Assembly (NCBI GenBank): GCA_019417795.1
Contig: DXUR01000174.1
Coordinates: 1 to 6,155 of the forward strand
Source of the DNA: Clostridiales bacterium
GTDB lineage: Bacteria > Bacillota_A > Clostridia > Oscillospirales > Oscillospiraceae
DNA: 6,155 nucleotides
Reading direction: 5' to 3'
A program made the translations under genes and the position numbers. Each line of letters starts with the position of its first letter. The stretch's first letter is position 1. The notes beneath the pieces are model-generated. The model ran no database searches. It was not told the origin of the DNA and saw nothing but the letters and a program-made list of their open reading frames with translations. Below, in pieces: positions 1 through 5,500 of this stretch.

Positions 1-7
1 TATGTAC

Positions 8-23
8 GGCGGCAAACGCCGCC
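8..23. repeat. Short GC-rich inverted repeat after the DUF4366 stop
   Basis: GGCGGC and GCCGCC form a perfect 6-bp stem with a 4-base loop, 6 bases after the DUF4366 stop codon in the transcription direction. On the transcribed strand no U-run follows (GTACATA), so it is not a convincing intrinsic terminator. It could be an mRNA hairpin that protects the 3' end or tunes translation of the next gene, which lies outside the window. Confidence 0.4.
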
Positions 24-29
24 TTAAAA

Positions 30-755
30 TCAGATAGGTTCGGTGTCCTGCTCGTCCGGGGCTTCGTCCTCGTCCGGCACATCGGTCGGAATATCGAAAT
101 CGTCCTTGTCCTCGGTGTAATCCGCATCGGGGTCAAGGGCTTCTTTTTCTGCCATTTTCTTCTGCATCTGCTGACGGTAGAAGTAGAAACCGCCGCCCGC
201 TGCCAGTGCGATCAGGGCAACCACGCCCAGAAATGCGCCTGCGTACTTCGTGATCTTATTTTCTTTGGGCGGTTCAGCGGTTGCTGCTTCCTCTGCGGCT
301 TTCTTGGCTTCTTCCTCGGCTTTCAGCCTGTCCAGTTCTGCCTGCGCCGCCGCTTCTTTCTCCGCAGTGTAGGCATCCGCAGCTTCTTCCTCCATCAGAG
401 CCAGAAGGTCGGCTTCGTCCACCAGATTCATAAAGTGGACGGTCTGCTGACCCTTGGCATTGCGGTCGATCACCAGATAAAATGTCGCGCCCGACTTCGA
501 CACCAGCGTGATGAACTGCTGCCCGGAGCCATCCGAATAATTGGTGTGGTAATCGTCCACCAGCGTCAGATTGCCCTCCGGGGTCAGTGCGCCGGTGGTT
601 TCATCCGTGATGGTGACAACATCTTCCTCCACGACTTCCGGCAGAACAGGCTGTTCCACCGGCGCAGTATCGTCACCATAGGCGAATGCCGGAGCCGCCA
701 TGCCGATGCACAGCACCGCCGACAGCAGCAGTGCGCCAATTTTCTTAAATTTCAT
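30..755 (-). CDS. DUF4366 family exported, membrane-anchored mobile-element protein (CD1107-like)
   Basis: This 241-residue protein is of the CD1107/DUF4366 family, found almost always in conjugation modules; its molecular role is unknown. A Sec signal peptide covers residues 1-25 (MKFKK, hydrophobic core, APAFA cleavage site). A compact DUF4366 core follows (about 45-115), containing LTLVDDY, QFITLVSKSGATFYLVID and the VHFMNLVDEADLL segment. An Ala/Glu/Lys-rich helix, probably a coiled coil, spans 120-160. A membrane helix (about 171-194) is followed by basic residues (RQQMQKK) and a very acidic tail (18 Asp/Glu among residues 205-241). This predicts type I topology: core and coiled coil outside, acidic tail in the cytoplasm. 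The ATG at 755 has TAAGGAGG upstream and overlaps the DUF4315 gene by 11 bases. The family and topology are well supported; a structural or regulatory role in the mating channel is inference. Confidence 0.92.
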   Translation of the reverse strand: MKFKKIGALLLSAVLCIGMAAPAFAYGDDTAPVEQPVLPEVVEEDVVTITDETTGALTPEGNLTLVDDYHTNYSDGSGQQFITLVSKSGATFYLVIDRNAKGQQTVHFMNLVDEADLLALMEEEAADAYTAEKEAAAQAELDRLKAEEEAKKAAEEAATAEPPKENKITKYAGAFLGVVALIALAAGGGFYFYRQQMQKKMAEKEALDPDADYTEDKDDFDIPTDVPDEDEAPDEQDTEPI

Positions 756-1011
756 CGTTGATTTCCTCCTTATCAAACTCTGCGCCGACTGCGGACAGCG
801 CAGCCGGGGTCGGGGGCATAGTTGCCGCCTGCCGCAGCAGGATCGCAAGCTGTTCCGGGGTCACATTGGCGGTGCGCACCATATCGGCAACTTCTGCCGC
901 CGATTCCTCCTGAATGCGCCGTTCCAGAATCGCAATACGGTTGTTCAGCTTGATGCGGCGTTCCTGCTCCTTTTTGAGCATCGCCTTGAGCTTTTCCAGT
1001 CTTTCACCCAT
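745..1011 (-). CDS. DUF4315 family small coiled-coil protein
   Basis: This 88-residue cytoplasmic protein has no signal peptide or membrane helix. Residues 1-40 form a charged heptad-like helix (GERLEKLKAMLKKEQERR, then a segment ending AILERRIQEE). A short region with the VTPEQLAILLRQA signature (about 50-62) follows, then an acidic C-terminus. This helix plus TPE(E/Q)L pattern is that of DUF4315 proteins, which sit just before DUF4366 genes in Clostridia ICEs. Their biochemical function is unknown; the coiled coil suggests a dimer or a binding partner within the transfer complex. The start at 1011 was chosen for its GGAGG; the alternative ATG at 1029 would add six residues (MKWRIF) unlike the family's usual N-terminus. 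The 14-base gap after the hydrolase gene and 11-base overlap with the DUF4366 gene show it is in the same operon. Confidence 0.88.
   Translation of the reverse strand: MGERLEKLKAMLKKEQERRIKLNNRIAILERRIQEESAAEVADMVRTANVTPEQLAILLRQAATMPPTPAALSAVGAEFDKEEINDEI
765..772 (-). promoter_or_regulatory. Ribosome binding site of the DUF4366 gene, inside the DUF4315 gene
   Basis: The minus strand reads TAAGGAGG, 9 bases before the ATG at 755. It identifies the start directly before a textbook signal peptide. It rules out the 31-codon N-terminal extension that is open upstream in the same frame as far as an ATG at 848. Confidence 0.85.
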
Positions 1012-1017
1012 AAAAAT

Positions 1018-1023
1018 CCTCCA
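1018..1023 (-). promoter_or_regulatory. Ribosome binding site that decides the DUF4315 start
   Basis: The minus strand reads TGGAGG, 6 bases before the ATG at 1011. An earlier in-frame ATG at 1029 overlaps the previous stop as ATGA, but the bases before it (GGACGG at best) are a poor Shine-Dalgarno. Using it would place this good site inside the coding sequence. The ATG at 1011 is therefore preferred. Confidence 0.7.
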
Positions 1024-1025
1024 TT

Positions 1026-2780
1026 TCATTTTGAAAGCCGTCCAAAACCGGCGAGATACTGCTCCCAGTAGGACGAGTGAATGTTTGCGTACTTGATGGG
1101 GTCTCCGGCAGACACCATCATTCCGTTGCCGAGATAGATTCCGGTATGGCTCATTCCGGGGGTGTCATACGTCCCTTTGAAGAACACCAGATCACCGGGC
1201 TTTGCTTCGGCTTCGGAGATTTTCTGGCACTTGTTCCATAAGCCGTTGGCAGTTGTCCGCCCCACATCATAACCAGCCTGATTGTAGACCCAGCAGACGT
1301 AGCCGGAGCAGTCGAACCCGGTTTCGGGGGAACTGCCGCCCCAGACATAGGGAGTGCCGACATACTTTTTGGCTTCCTCGTAAATTGCGGCAAATTCGCT
1401 GTCGGTTAGGGCTTCGACAGGAACCGTGTAGTCGATGCCGGACTCCCCGGAGCCATCCGAACCACCGGGCGGTAAGCCGCCGTTGAACAGGTACGGTCTG
1501 CCGCCCAGCGTTTCCTGAAAAATCTTGTATCGTTTCCACTGGTCATCATCCAGTTCTTTCCGGATCACCGTTTCCAGCCCCTTGTTTTCCAGTTTGGTGT
1601 GGAAAATCTTGTACTCATACGGTACTTGAGTGGGAACCGGGATACCTGCCGGACTGATAACCCAGACCGTCTTGTACCGAATCTGCACCTCGACCCATGT
1701 GGTGAGCTTGTACTGCTTCTTGAAAATCTCCTGCAACTTTGCCTGTACTTCCGACCGGGTATAGTCGTCATAGAGCGTAGTCAAAAAAGAGGTAAGCTGC
1801 CACGGGTCGTGTTCGATGGGGTCAAGATGATACTGATACTCGTTGTAGCCGGGATGGTCGGTGGGGGTGCGCTTGATTTTTTTGTCCAGCTCCTTCTCCA
1901 TTTTTTTATAATCCGCTTCTGCACCCTTAATATCTCTGTCCTCGGCGGTGTAGATGGTCTGCCCGGACACCTGCGTTGTACCGCTGAACAGGATGCCACA
2001 GGAGGAAAAGCCGGACATGACCAGCAGGATGAGCAAAAGAAAAACGCCCACGATCACCAGAACGTGCGCGTTGCTCTTTGCGGCAGTTGCCAGACCGTTG
2101 ATGGCGGTGCTGACTGCACTTTTTCCTTTGTCGATTATCTGCTCCACGCCAGTCCGTGTTGCAGATGCGCCGCTGGATGCAGCCTTTTTGCCGCCAGCGG
2201 TCTGCGCCGCCGTACCGCCCGACCGGGCAGCGGCATAGTAGCCCTTGCGAATCTCCTGACGCTGTTTCCAGCGGGAAAGCCAGTTAGAGCCGCCCTCGTT
2301 GCTGTCACCGTGAGGGATGTTGGAATCTCCTGCATTTTGTGCCTTGTCTGGCTGGCGGGTAGAAGATTTTGTGGTGCGGGCTTTTTTCTTTGCTTGCATC
2401 TTGGCTTTCTTTTTCAGCTTCCGGGAGTAACGGCTCTTGGAAAAGTCCTGAACATTCCCGGCGGCTTTTTCGCCCTCGCTCAATGCCTGCACACCGACAT
2501 TATCTTCTTCGTACTGGTCGATTTCCCGGTGCGCCGCAGACCGGGCAAGGGCGGCGGCGTACATCTCGCGTTTCTGCTCTTTGCTCAGTCGGCGCAGATC
2601 GTCCGGGGTCAGTTCAGCCTTGCCAAATCGGAGGTGCTGCGCCTTTTCCTTGGCTTTGTCCGTGTCCAGCTTCAGCTTTTTCTTTTTGGGCTGCGTCTGC
2701 TCGACATTTGCTTTCTCCGGGGGTGAACGGGTCTTTTTTGCGGACGTTTCCTCTTTGAAGTTCAGTTTCGGATTGCTCAT
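1026..2780 (-). CDS. Membrane-anchored NlpC/P60 (C40) cell-wall hydrolase of the conjugation system, CD1108-like
   Basis: This 584-residue bitopic protein is predicted to cut peptidoglycan peptides so the mating channel can cross the wall, the role of VirB1/CwlT-type enzymes. Residues 1-238 are cytoplasmic and strongly basic: KKKKLK near 32-37, and 14 Lys/Arg among residues 115-142. A membrane helix lies at about 239-258. An extracellular region of unknown fold (about 265-430), a Gly/Ser linker (437-448) and a C-terminal NlpC/P60 domain (about 460-584) follow. The catalytic Cys is in FDCSGYV (Cys491) and the His in MSHTGIYLGNG (His545). The third catalytic residue, expected about 12 residues after the His, appears to be Ser557 in MMVSAGD, whereas relatives usually carry His there. 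Unlike Tn916 Orf14/CwlT there is no lysozyme-like domain. The gene begins with ATG overlapping the virB4 stop (ATGA). Family and topology are firm; activity is inferred. Confidence 0.93.
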   Translation of the reverse strand: MSNPKLNFKEETSAKKTRSPPEKANVEQTQPKKKKLKLDTDKAKEKAQHLRFGKAELTPDDLRRLSKEQKREMYAAALARSAAHREIDQYEEDNVGVQALSEGEKAAGNVQDFSKSRYSRKLKKKAKMQAKKKARTTKSSTRQPDKAQNAGDSNIPHGDSNEGGSNWLSRWKQRQEIRKGYYAAARSGGTAAQTAGGKKAASSGASATRTGVEQIIDKGKSAVSTAINGLATAAKSNAHVLVIVGVFLLLILLVMSGFSSCGILFSGTTQVSGQTIYTAEDRDIKGAEADYKKMEKELDKKIKRTPTDHPGYNEYQYHLDPIEHDPWQLTSFLTTLYDDYTRSEVQAKLQEIFKKQYKLTTWVEVQIRYKTVWVISPAGIPVPTQVPYEYKIFHTKLENKGLETVIRKELDDDQWKRYKIFQETLGGRPYLFNGGLPPGGSDGSGESGIDYTVPVEALTDSEFAAIYEEAKKYVGTPYVWGGSSPETGFDCSGYVCWVYNQAGYDVGRTTANGLWNKCQKISEAEAKPGDLVFFKGTYDTPGMSHTGIYLGNGMMVSAGDPIKYANIHSSYWEQYLAGFGRLSK

Positions 2781-5149
2781 TTCTGCGCACCCTCCGAAAC
2801 CTCGCCCAGCTTGGTGGTCATAATGCGGTACAGTTCCAAGTCAGTCGGGAAACGGTCTACGAATGGCAGAATCACATTACCGAAGAACAACAGCCCTTCG
2901 CCCTCGCCGGAGTGGGTCACATAGGAAAGCTGGTGCGGCGAAATGTTAAGCTGCTTTGCAAGGATTTGTCTATCGCCAGCCGCTTGATTCAGCATGATAA
3001 TCATGTCGGAATTTTCAAAAATATTCTCGACTTCACGCGAAGAAAGCAGGTCTTTGACGTTCTGCGTTAATCCTGTCGGGATGCCGCCCCACTTGCGGAA
3101 ACGCTTCCAAATCTCCACAGAGTATGCCGCCGTCTGTTCCTCTTTCAAAAGCAAATGGAACTCGTCTGCATAGTACCGGGTAGATTTTCCTGCGGTACGG
3201 TTGGCGGTCACTCTGCCCCAGACCTGATCCTGAATGACAAGCATACCGAGCTTTTTCATCTGCTTGCCCAGTTCCTTAATGTCGTAGCAGACGATGCGGT
3301 TATCAATGTCCACATTTGTGCGGTGATTGAACAGATTCAGGGAGCCTTTGACGTAGATTTCCAGAGCCGTGGCAACATGGTGGGCTTCTTTTTCCTCCTG
3401 CTGGAGCAGGGCATTGTACAAGTCCTCCAACAGCGGCATATTCTCCGGGCAGGGGTCAGCAAAATATTTGCAGTAGATGAGATGCACACAGCGGTCAATG
3501 ACTGTCTTTTCGACGGGCATCAGACCATCTTTGCCGCCCACCACCAGTTCGCACAAAGAAAGAATAAAATCCGCTTTCAGAGCCAGCGGGTTATCCTCCT
3601 CGGAATAGTTGGCATTGATGTCCATAGGGTTCACATACTGGTCGCTGTTGGGCGAAATTTTGATGACCTGACCTTTCAGCCGCTTCACCAGCGGAGAATA
3701 CTCTCCCTCCGGGTCATTGATGATAATATCATCGTCCGTCACCAGAAACGCATTGGCAATCTCACGTTTTGCCGAGAAACTTTTACCCGAACCGGGAGTG
3801 CCGAGGATAAGCCCATTGGGATTTTTCAGCTTCTTTCTGTCCACCATAATCAAATTGTTAGACAAGGCGTTCAAGCCGTAGTACAGCGATTCTTTTCCGC
3901 TCTGATAAAGTTCCTGCGTGGTGAACGGGATAAAAATCGCTGTGCTGCTGGTGGTAAGACCACGCTGAATCTCAATCTGGTTATCTGCCAGCGGCAGAGA
4001 GGACATTAAGCCCTGCTCCTGCTGGTAGTCCAGCCTGCACAGGTTGCAGTTGTGCTTCTGGGCAATGCTGGATGCCTGAAAAACATTGTTTTCCAGTTCC
4101 TGCTCCGTGCGCCCGGTGTTCAGAACAAGGAACGTCACCAAAAACATTCTCTCGTTCTGGCTCTGCAACTCTTTGAGCAGGGCTTTCGCATCCCGTCCGT
4201 AAGTTGCCAAGTCGGACGGGATAATGTCAATATCATACCCGGCGCGGATGGCTTTTTTCTGTTCCTCAATCTTACTTCTGTCCAGTTCCGTGATGGTGCG
4301 CTTGACCGTCTTAATGGCGCGGTTCTGGTCTACGCTCTGGATGTGCATGGTGACGATCTGAGAAGAATCCATGTCCAGAAAGTCCTTCAAAAGTTGGTCG
4401 GACAGGTCGGATGCCGTGATGCTCAGAAAGCTGGCGGCGCAGTAGATGCCGCCCATTTGGAATGTGCGGCTGTTCTTAAAGGCAAACGCCGTAGGTGCAA
4501 TGGCATCTTTCACCGAAAGCCCGCTTTTCACAAGGTCGTTCCAATCAAAACGGAACTTGGAAGAACCGTCCATGTTGAACATATCATGCATCAGTTTGAG
4601 CCGCTCGGCACCGTTCAGCGGCCGCGCCAGCACACCCAGCCGGTGAAAGTTGTTGAGCAAATCATTCTGGATGTGGTCGAGGCGGGTCTTGACCTGCCGC
4701 ATACTCTCGCCCTCCACGCCAAAGGTGATGAATTTGCTTTTGGTCAAGCCATTATTGCCTTTGGCAAGCTGCTGACGCAGCATTTGCGAATACTCGGCAC
4801 GAACATCATCAAACCCATCCCGCTGGAATGGGATGCGGATGCTTTTTTCAAACTCGGTGCTATCCGTTGCCATGTTGACGAAAGACAACTCGAACTTAAT
4901 GCTGGAATCGAAGAAGTTCAGAAAGCTGCACCATTCCTCGAAAATTGCAGTCTTATCTTCCTGCTGTGCCAACTGGTAATTGATGTCCTGATAGGCAATC
5001 GTCCGGGTGTAGTAGTTCGCCTTAACCCGACAAGTGCCATCCTCAAACATCCGCTGCATCGGGATGGACTGCTGCGCAGTTTTGGGAACATCTGCCTTGG
5101 GCGGCTTCTTCTTGCCGCCATCCTTATTCTTTTTCCAGAACGGAATCAT
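2777..5149 (-). CDS. virB4: VirB4-family conjugal transfer ATPase
   Basis: This 790-residue ATPase is predicted to power assembly of the mating channel and substrate transfer from the cytoplasmic face of the membrane; the length is normal for Gram-positive VirB4/TraE/TrbE proteins. A lysine-rich N-terminus (6-24) leads into a VirB4 N-terminal domain (about 35-400). The C-terminal RecA-like motor follows, with Walker A GTPGSGKS (450-457, Lys456), NDPEGEY (478-484), Walker B ending YYADEFH (659-665, Asp662/Glu663), the WKRFRKWGG segment (681-689) and a sensor-like TGLTQNV (692-698, Gln696). All motor residues expected for activity are present. The start is an ATG with AGAGGAGG 8 bases upstream, inside prgI. 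The stop overlaps the next start as ATGA. It resembles the CD1110-type VirB4 of CTn4-like elements. It is a channel ATPase and not the coupling protein VirD4, because it lies next to PrgI and has the VirB4 N-terminal domain. Confidence 0.97.
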   Translation of the reverse strand: MIPFWKKNKDGGKKKPPKADVPKTAQQSIPMQRMFEDGTCRVKANYYTRTIAYQDINYQLAQQEDKTAIFEEWCSFLNFFDSSIKFELSFVNMATDSTEFEKSIRIPFQRDGFDDVRAEYSQMLRQQLAKGNNGLTKSKFITFGVEGESMRQVKTRLDHIQNDLLNNFHRLGVLARPLNGAERLKLMHDMFNMDGSSKFRFDWNDLVKSGLSVKDAIAPTAFAFKNSRTFQMGGIYCAASFLSITASDLSDQLLKDFLDMDSSQIVTMHIQSVDQNRAIKTVKRTITELDRSKIEEQKKAIRAGYDIDIIPSDLATYGRDAKALLKELQSQNERMFLVTFLVLNTGRTEQELENNVFQASSIAQKHNCNLCRLDYQQEQGLMSSLPLADNQIEIQRGLTTSSTAIFIPFTTQELYQSGKESLYYGLNALSNNLIMVDRKKLKNPNGLILGTPGSGKSFSAKREIANAFLVTDDDIIINDPEGEYSPLVKRLKGQVIKISPNSDQYVNPMDINANYSEEDNPLALKADFILSLCELVVGGKDGLMPVEKTVIDRCVHLIYCKYFADPCPENMPLLEDLYNALLQQEEKEAHHVATALEIYVKGSLNLFNHRTNVDIDNRIVCYDIKELGKQMKKLGMLVIQDQVWGRVTANRTAGKSTRYYADEFHLLLKEEQTAAYSVEIWKRFRKWGGIPTGLTQNVKDLLSSREVENIFENSDMIIMLNQAAGDRQILAKQLNISPHQLSYVTHSGEGEGLLFFGNVILPFVDRFPTDLELYRIMTTKLGEVSEGAQK
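2790..2795 (-). promoter_or_regulatory. Ribosome binding site of the NlpC/P60 gene
   Basis: The minus strand reads GGAGGG, 9 bases before the ATG at 2780. It lies in the last codons of virB4 (EVSEGAQK). With the ATGA stop/start overlap at 2777-2780 it indicates re-initiation after virB4. Confidence 0.7.
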
Positions 5150-5486
5150 GGGCTGCGCCTCCTCTCATCAGAATTGCATAGTAGTTGTTGGTCTTGTACG
5201 GTCGAATCTTCGGGCGCAGAAACCGTGCCTGAAGATAGTGCGACAGCAGCTTTTCCATCGGCTGACCGTTTTTCTCGTACATTCCGAGGAAAAAGGCGGG
5301 CAACATCACCGCCATCATGCCGAGGGTCGCCGCCGTGTTGCCGCCGCTTTCCCGGAGCAAAAAGAAAAGCGGCACTCCGATCAGTGCCGCCGAACCGAAG
5401 CAGATAAGCTGCCGCTTCGTCAGGTTGAATGCGATTTTGGATTTAACTTTGGTTAAATCACGAGGGACTGAGATATACGCCGCCAA
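5124..5486 (-). CDS. PrgI family conjugation membrane protein
   Basis: This 120-residue protein belongs to the PrgI family, named after a protein of enterococcal plasmid pCF10. The family consists of small membrane proteins of Gram-positive type IV secretion systems, analogous in gene position and topology to VirB3, next to VirB4. The N-terminus AAYISVPRDL followed by a K-rich stretch and LTKRQLICF is characteristic. Two hydrophobic helices lie at about 27-45 and 51-70, joined by a short ESGGN turn. A conserved-looking basic C-terminal part (RFLRPKIRPYKTNN, 88-101) follows, and the tail is probably cytoplasmic. The start is TTG, supported by a strong Shine-Dalgarno and an in-frame stop 12 bases upstream. 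Its 3' end overlaps the start of virB4 by 26 bases in another frame, so the two are translationally linked. Likely role: anchoring the VirB4 ATPase to the membrane complex. Confidence 0.93.
   Translation of the reverse strand: MAAYISVPRDLTKVKSKIAFNLTKRQLICFGSAALIGVPLFFLLRESGGNTAATLGMMAVMLPAFFLGMYEKNGQPMEKLLSHYLQARFLRPKIRPYKTNNYYAILMRGGAAHDSVLEKE
5158..5165 (-). promoter_or_regulatory. Ribosome binding site of virB4, inside prgI
   Basis: The minus strand reads AGAGGAGG, 8 bases before the ATG at 5149. It lies within the last codons of prgI, encoding the Arg-Gly-Gly near residues 108-110, so ribosomes finishing PrgI pass over it. It supports the ATG at 5149 as the virB4 start. Confidence 0.8.
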
Positions 5487-5491
5487 GAAAG

Positions 5492-5500
5492 CACCTCCTT
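5492..5500 (-). promoter_or_regulatory. Ribosome binding site that fixes the TTG start of PrgI
   Basis: The minus strand reads AAGGAGGTG, a near-perfect Shine-Dalgarno, with 7 bases between AGGAGG and the TTG at 5486. It overlaps the TAA stop of the upstream TrbL-like gene. That in-frame TAA leaves TTG as the only usable start codon in the four codons before the conserved N-terminus. Termination and re-initiation are therefore probably coupled. Confidence 0.85.

Noticed and set aside
756..848. Possible 31-residue N-terminal extension of the DUF4366 protein from an ATG at 848
   Set aside because: The extension is Arg/Cys-rich, lies over the DUF4315 gene in another frame, and would bury a perfect signal peptide that has its own TAAGGAGG.
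1877..1907. Two runs of seven T (A on the coding strand) in the hydrolase gene as a possible programmed frameshift
   Set aside because: The frame reads AAA AAA preceded by T or C, so it does not form an X XXY YYZ slippery heptamer, and the gene stays in one intact frame through to its catalytic domain.
1599..2726. 375-codon open frame on the plus strand opposite the NlpC/P60 gene
   Set aside because: It lies entirely opposite the N-terminal and middle parts of the hydrolase gene. The product is low-complexity and Cys/Arg/Leu-rich with no family resemblance.
3155..4009. 284-codon open frame on the plus strand opposite the VirB4 motor domain
   Set aside because: It mirrors the Walker motif region of VirB4. 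It has no recognised domain, and nothing else suggests plus-strand transcription.
4052..5407. 451-codon open frame on the plus strand opposite virB4 and prgI
   Set aside because: The opposite strand encodes clear VirB4 and PrgI proteins with conserved motifs. The plus-strand product has no recognisable domain and runs across two real genes, as expected for a codon-bias shadow.
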